A DNA stretch of 64,000 bases, from NCBI GenBank assembly GCA_038326725.1, contig JBBQKI010000001.1, positions 62,001-126,000 on the forward strand. Reading direction: 5' to 3'. The stretch comes from JBBQKI01 sp038326725 (GTDB lineage Bacteria > Bacteroidota > Bacteroidia > Flavobacteriales > Flavobacteriaceae). Position numbers and translations under genes: made by a program. Shown here piece after piece: positions 34,986-42,771 of this stretch. The first letter of the stretch is position 1; the number at the start of each line of letters is the position of its first letter. The notes beneath the pieces were generated by a model. It was not told where the DNA came from. It searched no databases and worked only from the letters and a program-made list of their open reading frames with translations.

Positions 34986-36228
34986 TTTTTTTTATGTACA
35001 TTAAACTCAAAAGTAGTCCAATAAAAAAAGCTGCCATTCCAGAACTAAAAACATGGCCGGCAGTTGACGATATTCCCAAAAGGATGATGAACATTAAAAA
35101 AACAAAATTTGCGTAAGGATAGTTCTTTGATTTTGATAGCCTTTTTAATTGTATCCATAAAAAGGAAATTATTAAAAGAAATAAAGAAAGCCCCATTATT
35201 CCATATGCAAAAAAGATATCTATAAAATCTATTTCTACTATTTTGTCCTCATTCAAAACTTCATAATGGGTTTGACCAACCCCTATTATTTTTTCAATTA
35301 TATTATACTCTTGTATATATGTCTTATAGGCGTCTATAAAAAAAACATTTCTATTGGAAAACATAAAGGTCAAAAAGTCTGATTTATCATAAAAAAAAAC
35401 TAACCTGATATACAATTCGGATGTTTTGATGTATTCCCAAGAATAAAAAATTAATATTGGCAACGCCAATGATATGACTACCACTGCAGCTAATATTTTA
35501 CTTATCTTACTCTTTATAGTTATCCCTTTCAAGGGAATGAGCATAAAAACAAACAATACTCCCAGCGCAGCGGTTTTTGAACTAATCCCCAAACCCACTG
35601 CCAAACTAAATAACAAAAAAAGAATGTACTTCAACTTTTGCTCCTTAAACCACAAATCAAATCCTATTATTGAACTAAGAATTATTAACAGAGCGGATAT
35701 TTCATTGCCCGCATGAAAAAATCCCTTACTCCCTATATTGCCAAATTCATACATTGGATATCCATATCCCAAATACTTTATAAATACATTGAAACTTAAA
35801 ACCGCATAAGAAAAATAAACCAGTTTTAATAAAAGACTAATTGTTTTAGGATGGTTTCTTTTTATGACATTCACGAAATATAAAAAACAAAAAAGAGGCG
35901 CCAAGTATCTAAAAATTTTCACGATGTCTCCTAACAAAATTGAAAATTCGGAAAATTGAATGATTTGGTAAAGGGAAGAAAGCAGCAAAAGGGAAAATAT
36001 CCCGACCGAAAGAATTAAATTGTCGGGTTTTCGTAAAAACGTAAAAAAAATACAAACAAGAATAACAAATTTATAAAATTGTGCTACGGATATGGGGAGA
36101 TTAATATTATTTTTTAGCAAAAACCCATTAATCATATCTACGGGCAAGAGTAAAAACATTAAAACTACAATAAGAACATCTAATTTATTTATATTCAATA
36201 TGCTTTTATTAGTTACTATCATCCTCAA
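34966..36228 (-). CDS. Polytopic membrane protein, probable Wzy-like polymerase
   Basis: The 420-residue protein has about ten to twelve membrane helices and the late motif EIDFIDIFFAYGIMGLS, the same type as in 32575-33720. The family fits Wzy repeat-unit polymerases that act at the periplasmic face on flipped lipid-linked units. It is first of three tandem membrane genes, all in AT-rich DNA. The paralog-like pair may polymerise different linkages, or one may be decaying; both frames are intact here. Confidence 0.7.
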   Translation of the reverse strand: MRMIVTNKSILNINKLDVLIVVLMFLLLPVDMINGFLLKNNINLPISVAQFYKFVILVCIFFTFLRKPDNLILSVGIFSLLLLSSLYQIIQFSEFSILLGDIVKIFRYLAPLFCFLYFVNVIKRNHPKTISLLLKLVYFSYAVLSFNVFIKYLGYGYPMYEFGNIGSKGFFHAGNEISALLIILSSIIGFDLWFKEQKLKYILFLLFSLAVGLGISSKTAALGVLFVFMLIPLKGITIKSKISKILAAVVVISLALPILIFYSWEYIKTSELYIRLVFFYDKSDFLTFMFSNRNVFFIDAYKTYIQEYNIIEKIIGVGQTHYEVLNEDKIVEIDFIDIFFAYGIMGLSLFLLIISFLWIQLKRLSKSKNYPYANFVFLMFIILLGISSTAGHVFSSGMAAFFIGLLLSLMYIKKNEDITA

Positions 36229-36634
36229 AAATATGCTTTAAGTTTTCACGAAGTCCTTACAATTTTTTTATTTCATTACTTACCGTAATTTTTAAACCTA
36301 TATCTACCATTGATACTCCTCCTTGTTCTATTCCTTCACTAATATCATAATTTAAACCTTTATTTTATTCCTGCAATTTCTTTTGGTTCTTTCCCCCTTA
36401 GCTATAAAAAAAATAGAGTTATCAAAAGGAAATAACGAAACAAGATTATTGGAAAAAGAGTATTCAAAAGAGAACAAGGCAAAATTTTCAATGCTTAAAA
36501 CAGAAATCATCAATAGATTCAACAACCAGCTATAGCCAAATTGAAATCCATGGGTTACGTTATTAAAAAAAATATCTTTAAACAAAATCCTTTGCTCATT
36601 TATCAAAACGGTCTTTCCCTGACTATCTCGAAAT
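36229..36634. other. AT-rich gap without a convincing gene
   Basis: About 400 nt separate the first membrane-polymerase gene from the lyase gene. On the minus strand a 102-codon frame covers 36352-36660; on the plus strand a 45-codon lysine-rich frame covers about 36356-36529. Neither shows a known motif. The composition is strongly AT-rich with no clear terminator or promoter pattern. It could be a decayed gene. Confidence 0.45.
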
Positions 36635-36660
36635 TTAATCTTCTGAACCGTACAATACAT
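36352..36660 (-). CDS. Uncertain small ORF
   Basis: A 102-codon frame overlaps the 3' end of the lyase gene by 26 nt. The translation is Phe-rich with a weak hydrophobic middle (GYSWLLNLLMISVLSI) and a basic end. Phe-rich frames opposite A-rich DNA often arise by chance, so coding status is doubtful; it could equally be the remnant of a membrane gene. Confidence 0.2.
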   Translation of the reverse strand: MYCTVQKIKFRDSQGKTVLINEQRILFKDIFFNNVTHGFQFGYSWLLNLLMISVLSIENFALFSFEYSFSNNLVSLFPFDNSIFFIAKGERTKRNCRNKIKV

Positions 36661-37432
36661 ATTTAAAATCGTCTATATATACAGATACGGTGTCGCTACT
36701 TTTGTAATTTCCATAAAGCCCCATTTTATAATAGTTTGGAACATCATTATACATATTTGCTCCAAGTATTTTACCATTTTCGTTCTCGTCCGGTTTAATT
36801 AAATATTCTCCATTAATTCTTGGAATAGAATAACCTGATTGGTCCATAGCCCACACTACGGTATTTTCAAAAGAATACCATTCATTTGGTTTAATAGGGT
36901 ATTCATAAGTTAAATGTCTTAGGTTTTTAATATTTATATTCTTTAGCCCATAGGCATAAACAATATAATATAAATCTCCGGGGAGCACTCGGATATACAA
37001 TTGAATCGGTGGATTAGTTTGCAAATGATAATCTCCCCAAGGAACCCCCCTTGGAGGGTCGTCGTGCCATTGATGTATCATAATCCAGTCTAACTCTTTC
37101 TTTTTTTTAAAAAACTCGGGAGAAACTAAAAACTTAAAAGAATAATCAGTTTTATAACCAATAGTATCCATAGTTTCTAAAACAAATTCGTTTCTTTTCC
37201 CTCCTGCATTAAAATCATTTGGTAAAAGATTAAAAAAAAGTACATTGTTTTCTATATTAACTGGATCGACTACAATTCCATATCTACTATTGTTTGTTGT
37301 TTGAGATGTATCCCAAAAGGGATTTATGGTATAAAAACTATCCGAGAACCGCTGAATAATATTATTATCTGAACTTTCCTTACTACAAGAATTAAAAAAT
37401 TGACACAAGATTAAAATTAATAAGTATTTCAT
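36635..37432 (-). CDS. Lipoprotein with heparin-lyase-I/PL20-like beta-jelly-roll (probable polysaccharide lyase)
   Basis: The 265-residue protein has a leader ending in FNSC (Cys 16) and then a beta-sandwich with motifs of the polysaccharide-lyase clan: GKRNEF near residue 80, WIMIHQWHD near 118-126 and QLYIR soon after, and a closing DTVSVYIDDFKY. In such lyases the Gln and His of QWH are at the active cleft. It would cut uronic-acid-containing polymers by beta-elimination; UDP-GlcA and UDP-ManNAcA are both made by this locus, so it may trim or recycle its own polymer, like AlgL. The closest subfamily was not determined. Confidence 0.65.
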   Translation of the reverse strand: MKYLLILILCQFFNSCSKESSDNNIIQRFSDSFYTINPFWDTSQTTNNSRYGIVVDPVNIENNVLFFNLLPNDFNAGGKRNEFVLETMDTIGYKTDYSFKFLVSPEFFKKKKELDWIMIHQWHDDPPRGVPWGDYHLQTNPPIQLYIRVLPGDLYYIVYAYGLKNINIKNLRHLTYEYPIKPNEWYSFENTVVWAMDQSGYSIPRINGEYLIKPDENENGKILGANMYNDVPNYYKMGLYGNYKSSDTVSVYIDDFKYVLYGSED

Positions 37433-37462
37433 TTGAGATATAATTATTATTGAATATTTTCT

Positions 37463-37951
37463 TTACAACTTGATTTTTTTTATTGAAATTACATTTCCTA
37501 AAACCCGCTGATATCGTTCCCTGTCATAGAGAAAAAACGATAGACTGTCAATCTCTTTAATAGGCTTCTTAAAACCATTAATAATGTATTTATATCCCCC
37601 TATTTCTTGTATCCTGGGTTTGGTGTCCCACATCAGGAATTTCTGGTCTTCAGACAAATATTTTTGATCTGCATATACCCGAACCCCCAAACTGTAGTTT
37701 TCAACCGTTTTTAAGGTAACATTATCTGCTAACTTCAAGACATACTGTAACTGTCCTGCTTCTTGAAAAAAAGCGATTTTTTGAACTCCGTAACTTTTAA
37801 CAAATTCTTCATTAATATAGCGGAATTTATCATACCCTTCCAATCCACGATACAAATAATATTCGTTACTTTCCTTTTGACAGCCAAAAAGGGATAGACA
37901 ATTAACAAGTACAAAAATTGCTTTTATCATTATTGTTTTTGATTCTATCAT
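37463..37951 (-). CDS. Lipoprotein of unknown function in the polysaccharide locus
   Basis: The 162-residue product has a leader ending in LFGC followed by QKESNE, so it is probably a lipoprotein. ATG at 37951 is used here; Met at 37930 gives a leader of more usual length and is at least as likely. The mature part is beta-rich and charged, without a known motif. It precedes the lyase gene by 30 nt, and both carry a CxKES start to the mature protein, suggesting a co-expressed surface pair. Confidence 0.65.
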   Translation of the reverse strand: MIESKTIMIKAIFVLVNCLSLFGCQKESNEYYLYRGLEGYDKFRYINEEFVKSYGVQKIAFFQEAGQLQYVLKLADNVTLKTVENYSLGVRVYADQKYLSEDQKFLMWDTKPRIQEIGGYKYIINGFKKPIKEIDSLSFFLYDRERYQRVLGNVISIKKIKL

Positions 37952-38132
37952 AAATTTTATGGAAATATTAAAATATATAGACTCGTTTTTTAGTTAAGTA
38001 AATATTTATAGAAGGTGTTTAACAACGTTTCTGATATAAATAATTTTCCGATTATCTCTATATAAAATAGTACCACAACGAAACTTAACTCTTTGATTAG
38101 TAATGCAAGTTAAAAAATGGATTATAATAACA
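37952..38132. other. Long AT-rich intergenic gap
   Basis: The 181-nt stretch between the small lipoprotein gene and the glycosyltransferase gene has no reading frame of note. I see no clear terminator or two-box promoter, but a local break in the operon is possible here because all other genes in the locus are tightly packed. Confidence 0.4.
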
Positions 38133-39095
38133 TTAAGGTTTAAATTTTTTGTACATTTTGTTTGCTAGAAATGGATTTATAAAAATAAAAATACGTAATA
38201 AAAAGTTAGTGGGTTTATTAGTAATTATACTCCACCGATGCTTATTGTAGATTTTCTTGAATTTTAAAAAATTATTTCGTACTTCTTCATTATCTATTTC
38301 TCTAAAATAATCGGGAGCACTCAAAAAATTGTAATTAAGTAATTTTTGTATGGCTTCTTTCATTTCTAACGTGGCTGCCATCAAAGAAAGTCTATCCAAT
38401 TCTTGAGTTAGTCCAACGTAATCTTGAACTTTTTGTGGCACAACTAAAGAAGTCATTGTGGAATTGTTTCGAATGAGATAATTATAAATAAATAAATCAA
38501 TATTTTTCACTTTTTCCGCTTTCATAAATGCTCTTACTACAAAGTCCACATCTTCAAACTTTCTATCTTCAAATGAAATATTATTTTCTACTAGAAAAGT
38601 GCGTTTCCAAATTTTATCCCACACCACCACCGAAATATTACCAGATTCTTTCCAAAATTTATCACCAGGCAGGGCTTTATTCAAGGATTTAAAATTTGAA
38701 GGATATTCTATTTTTCTAGCATCGTATAAACGAAAATGTCTAGCTTCCAGAATATCCAAATTTTCAAGCAAAACTGTGTTATATAATTTTTTTAGGACAT
38801 TTGTTTCCAAAAAATCATCACTGTCCAAAAACAGAATATAATCTCCACTCGCATGGCATATTCCCCAATTTCTAGCTTTTGCTTGTCCTTGATTATGTTC
38901 TAATTTATTTAGGACGATTCTTTCGTCATTGTTTTTGAAATTTTCAAGTATCTGATAAGAATTGTCCGTGGAAGCATCATCAATAATAAGAATCTCGATA
39001 CTTTCTAAATCTTGATTCAAGATGCTTTTTAAACATTTTTCTAAATATTCTGCTGTATTATATACAGGTATTATAATGGAAACTTTAATCCGCAT
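38133..39095 (-). CDS. Glycosyltransferase family 2
   Basis: The 320-residue protein begins VSIIIPVYNTAEYLEKCLKSIL, then IIDDASTDNS and the DxD-type FLDSDDF near residue 93, all GT2 marks; the WDKIWKR segment is common in capsule and lipopolysaccharide GT2 enzymes. It adds a sugar on the cytoplasmic face of the membrane. It overlaps the flippase gene by 11 nt. The C-terminal 60 residues are basic and hydrophobic, possibly for membrane contact. Confidence 0.9.
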   Translation of the reverse strand: MRIKVSIIIPVYNTAEYLEKCLKSILNQDLESIEILIIDDASTDNSYQILENFKNNDERIVLNKLEHNQGQAKARNWGICHASGDYILFLDSDDFLETNVLKKLYNTVLLENLDILEARHFRLYDARKIEYPSNFKSLNKALPGDKFWKESGNISVVVWDKIWKRTFLVENNISFEDRKFEDVDFVVRAFMKAEKVKNIDLFIYNYLIRNNSTMTSLVVPQKVQDYVGLTQELDRLSLMAATLEMKEAIQKLLNYNFLSAPDYFREIDNEEVRNNFLKFKKIYNKHRWSIITNKPTNFLLRIFIFINPFLANKMYKKFKP

Positions 39096-40347
39096 TTATT
39101 TTTATTTTTAATGCGATTGTTAAATAAAACAAGGAAACAGACATAAGCAATATTTCTGATATTATCCTAATATAAGCTACGCCCTGCAATCCATAGATGG
39201 GAACAAGAAAATAACTGCCTCCTACTATTATGATAGTAAAGAATACATGTATCCAAAAAAAAATCCTGTCTTGATTTAAGCTTAAAAGACCTTGATAAGC
39301 GAAAAGGTTATTTAAAATCGTAAAAACAGGTAGAAATGCCAATATTTTAAGTGTTTGGGTGGCGTAAAGGAAGTCATCGCCAAAAATTATTCTAATTATT
39401 AATTCAGCATAGATAAAAGTAAAAAGCCCTATTAAAAATGTAATAATAGCAACAACAATTGAAGCTTTTTTCATATGATTTTTAAATAAATTTAAATCTT
39501 CCTTAGCTGTTTTGGAAATAAAAGGAAAAAAAGCCTGACTGAACGGTAATAATAACAATACTTGAACAGTCATTACCAGTTTATTAGCAGTTGAATAAGC
39601 ACCCACCTCGAGGTCGGTTCCAAATTTTTGTAGTAGGATAAAAGCATAACTCACAAAAATCGAAACCAAAATTGTAGTAAGAAAAACATTTAAACCATCT
39701 TTAAATTGCCTTATAACCTTTTTTAAATAGGGTTTCTGAAAACGATAATTGTATTTAGAATAAAGTATATATACCGCAACAATTCCAGTAGCTATTTGCG
39801 CAATGGACAAGAATAGATTATAGATCCAATAATCACTGCTTTCTTTAATGAAAAATATTACTCCGCTAACTATTATCAATTTAATCCCAAAATTAATATA
39901 TGCAATCGTAGCTAGTTTTTCTATCCCTTGAAAAAACCAAAGCGGAAATAGCAAAAATCCAAAGTTGATAAGATAAGTTACCCAGAGAAGTGAGGATTTT
40001 TGACTTAAGGTCCCATCAAAATAAAGAAGACACCAAAAAATTAATGACGCAATTAGAAATAAAATAAATTTAGCTATAAAGATATTAGTGATTATTTCAT
40101 TGATTTTCTCTCGATTGTCACGTTGAATGGATATTTCACGTGTTGCAGTAAGATTAAACCCATAATCTATTAATATGGTAAAATAGAGGACAAATGTACG
40201 TGCGTACTCCAATTTTCCATAATTCTCAATACCGATAATCCTACTAATATAGGGAACTATCAATAAAGGAATTACAAAATTGGCAATTTGAATCAAAACC
40301 AATGAAGACATATTCTTAAATAATGCCGAATTATAGATTATTTTCAT
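39085..40347 (-). CDS. Oligosaccharide flippase (Wzx-like)
   Basis: The 420-residue protein has about 12 hydrophobic segments and the Wzx start SSLVLIQIANFVIPLLIVPYISRIIGIENYGKLEYA. It moves the undecaprenyl-linked repeat unit to the periplasm. It is the flippase dedicated to this locus, in contrast to the distant one at 6.7-8.2 kb. It is followed by a GT2 gene with an 11-nt overlap and preceded by wecC with a 58-nt gap. The DNA changes here from moderate to low GC. Confidence 0.92.
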   Translation of the reverse strand: MKIIYNSALFKNMSSLVLIQIANFVIPLLIVPYISRIIGIENYGKLEYARTFVLYFTILIDYGFNLTATREISIQRDNREKINEIITNIFIAKFILFLIASLIFWCLLYFDGTLSQKSSLLWVTYLINFGFLLFPLWFFQGIEKLATIAYINFGIKLIIVSGVIFFIKESSDYWIYNLFLSIAQIATGIVAVYILYSKYNYRFQKPYLKKVIRQFKDGLNVFLTTILVSIFVSYAFILLQKFGTDLEVGAYSTANKLVMTVQVLLLLPFSQAFFPFISKTAKEDLNLFKNHMKKASIVVAIITFLIGLFTFIYAELIIRIIFGDDFLYATQTLKILAFLPVFTILNNLFAYQGLLSLNQDRIFFWIHVFFTIIIVGGSYFLVPIYGLQGVAYIRIISEILLMSVSLFYLTIALKIKINAD

Positions 40348-40405
40348 TGGATTAATCTTAATTATTTTTAGCGCGTTTTATAAAAAAGTATGCCCCTTTA
40401 ATTCT

Positions 40406-41623
40406 CTAGCATAGTATACCACAAAAATCCAACACCGCCTTATCTGTAACTATATTAAAAAACTCTTTATGCGCTACTAAATAAACCACTATATCCGCCT
40501 GTTTTACAGCATCGTTACAATCTGTTAACCCTTCGGATTTTCCGTTTTGTAAGTTAGGCTCTACCTTTAAAAGCTGCAGGTTTTCCTTCTCCAATTGATT
40601 GACCACCATAACCGCAGGGGATTCCCTCAAATCGTCTATGTTGGGCTTAAAGGCCAAGCCCATACACGCAATAATGGGTTTTCTTTTTTGCTCTATTTCA
40701 AAAGCCAAGGCCTTGTTTTTTATTTTTTCAATAACCCATTGTGTCTTATAATTATTGATTTCGCGGGCCTTTCGTATCATTTGGCTTTCCTCCGGGAATT
40801 CGGAAACGATGAACCATGGATCCACCGCTATACAATGTCCACCTACTCCCGTTCCAGGTTGTAGGATGTTTACCCTCGGGTGCTTATTGGCTAGGGAAAT
40901 GAGTTCCCAAACATTGATTCCGGCTTTGTCGCAAATCATGGAAAGTTCATTGGCAAAGGCAATCTGACCATCGCGGGAAGCATTTTCAACCAATTTGCAC
41001 ATTTCGGCAGTACGGGCATTGGTTTCGTGCAGGTTGCCTTTAACAAAATGTTTGTAGAACCAGACTGCCCTTTTTGTGGAAGCTACATCAATCCCGCCGA
41101 TGGCGCGGTCATTATGAGCAAGTTCATATATAATATTCCCCGGCAAAACGCGCTCGGGGCAATATGCCATGTGGAATTTTCCCTTAAGCTCCGGTCTGTG
41201 TGCTAAAATCAATTGTTGCATTTTTTCAGTGGTACCAACAGGGCTTGTGGATTCGATAATGATCAATACACCCGATTTTAGGGTTGGGATAATTGCTTTC
41301 ACGGCATTTTCAACATACGAAATGTCTGGCTGAAAACCTTCTTTAAATGGCGTGGGGACAGCTATTAAATAAACATCGGACTCATTTGCAGTGACCGAAG
41401 CGTGCAACATTCCTTTTTTGACGACGTGGTGCACCAAGCCGTCAAGGTCTGGCTCCACAATGTGAATCTCGCCCTTGTTAATGGTTTCCACTACCTTTTT
41501 ACTAACATCGGTGCCGGTAACTTTAAGGCCGTTACTAGCAATTAAAGCCGCGGTGGGCAGACCTATATAGCCCAACCCCACCATGGTAACCGTTGGTTTG
41601 TTATTGTTCATTTTCAGTTTCAT
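40406..41623 (-). CDS. wecC: UDP-N-acetyl-D-mannosamine dehydrogenase
   Basis: The 405-residue protein has the NAD fold VTMVGLGYIGLPTAALIA, the catalytic-cysteine block PGTGVGGHCIAVDPWF and the LRESPAVMVVNQL end of nucleotide-sugar dehydrogenases. It oxidises UDP-ManNAc to UDP-ManNAcA. The GHCIAVDP variant is that of WecC and not of Ugd. ATG at 41611 (MNNNK) is a likely true start; it overlaps the wecB end by 11 nt. The pair wecB-wecC provides UDP-ManNAcA. Confidence 0.93.
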   Translation of the reverse strand: MKLKMNNNKPTVTMVGLGYIGLPTAALIASNGLKVTGTDVSKKVVETINKGEIHIVEPDLDGLVHHVVKKGMLHASVTANESDVYLIAVPTPFKEGFQPDISYVENAVKAIIPTLKSGVLIIIESTSPVGTTEKMQQLILAHRPELKGKFHMAYCPERVLPGNIIYELAHNDRAIGGIDVASTKRAVWFYKHFVKGNLHETNARTAEMCKLVENASRDGQIAFANELSMICDKAGINVWELISLANKHPRVNILQPGTGVGGHCIAVDPWFIVSEFPEESQMIRKAREINNYKTQWVIEKIKNKALAFEIEQKRKPIIACMGLAFKPNIDDLRESPAVMVVNQLEKENLQLLKVEPNLQNGKSEGLTDCNDAVKQADIVVYLVAHKEFFNIVTDKAVLDFCGILC

Positions 41624-42743
41624 TCATTAAAAGTTCTACGATCCTTTTGCACGCCTTGCCATCACCATAGGGGTTGTGCAGTTTTTGCATTTTTCTGTAA
41701 TGAGATTCATCGTTCAATAGCTTTTGGGTTTCGTCAAATATCCTTTGTGTATCTGTGCCAACCAAAATTACGGTGCCGGCCTCCACTGCTTCTGGGCGTT
41801 CGGTGGTGCTTCGCATAACCAAAACCGGTTTTCCCAGACTTGGGGCTTCTTCCTGTACGCCGCCGCTGTCGGTTATTATGAGATAGGATTTTTCCATTAG
41901 CCAAACAAAGGCGGGGTAACTTAACGGGGCCATCAAATTTATGTTCGGAATTCCCCCCAAAATTTCATAAACGGGTTTTTGAACATTGGGGTTTAAATGC
42001 ACCGGATAAATCACTTGTACTTGAGGATTGTTTACGGCTATTTCTTTCAATGCTTTACAAATCCTAACAAATCCTTCTCCGTGATTTTCGCGGCGGTGGC
42101 CGGTTACAAGAATGATTTTTTTATTGAGATCCAAATTGCTTTTCAGTACTTCAATTTCGTTATCCGAATAATTTCCGCTATTTAATTTTTCAACACTGTA
42201 AAAGAGCGCATCTATAACGGTGTTTCCCGTTATCAATATCGCCTCTTCTTCGATGTTTTCTTTCAAAAGGTTGTTTTTTGCAGTTTCGGTGGGCGCAAAA
42301 TGAAAATCTGCAATCCGGCACGCAACGCTCCGGTTCATTTCTTCGGGAAAAGGATTTCTTTTTTTAAAAGTACGTAGCCCGGCTTCCACGTGGCAAATTT
42401 TTGCCCCACTGTAAAAAGCTGCTAGAGAGGCGGCCATGGTGGTGGTGGTATCGCCATGCACAAAAACAAAATGGGGCCCAAAATCTTCCAAGACGGGTTT
42501 CATCTCTTCAATTATGGTTGCCGTTAATGAATAAAGATTTTGATCGGGCTTCATTAAATTCAGGTCGTAATGGGGCTTGATTTCAAAAAAAGTAAGGACT
42601 TGGTCCAGCATTTCGCGGTGCTGTGCCGTAATGCAAACTCGGGTTTCAAAATTTTGGGTGTCAGCTCTAAAATCCTTTACCAATGGAGCCATTTTTATGG
42701 CTTCGGGGCGAGTGCCAAACACGATCAGGATTTTTTTTTTCAT
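41601..42743 (-). CDS. wecB: UDP-N-acetylglucosamine 2-epimerase (non-hydrolysing)
   Basis: The 380-residue protein begins ILIVFGTRPEAIKMAPLV and contains FVHGDTTTTMAASLAAF, HVEAGLRT, the VTGHRRENHGEG block and ITDSGGVQEEAPSLGKPVLVMR. It interconverts UDP-GlcNAc and UDP-ManNAc. With WecC next to it, ManNAcA is a likely component of the polymer. It lies 28 nt after the RmlD-Wzz fusion gene. Confidence 0.96.
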   Translation of the reverse strand: MKKKILIVFGTRPEAIKMAPLVKDFRADTQNFETRVCITAQHREMLDQVLTFFEIKPHYDLNLMKPDQNLYSLTATIIEEMKPVLEDFGPHFVFVHGDTTTTMAASLAAFYSGAKICHVEAGLRTFKKRNPFPEEMNRSVACRIADFHFAPTETAKNNLLKENIEEEAILITGNTVIDALFYSVEKLNSGNYSDNEIEVLKSNLDLNKKIILVTGHRRENHGEGFVRICKALKEIAVNNPQVQVIYPVHLNPNVQKPVYEILGGIPNINLMAPLSYPAFVWLMEKSYLIITDSGGVQEEAPSLGKPVLVMRSTTERPEAVEAGTVILVGTDTQRIFDETQKLLNDESHYRKMQKLHNPYGDGKACKRIVELLMNETENEQ

Positions 42744-42771
42744 TTTATCACGTTCCGGATTTCATTTAAAA

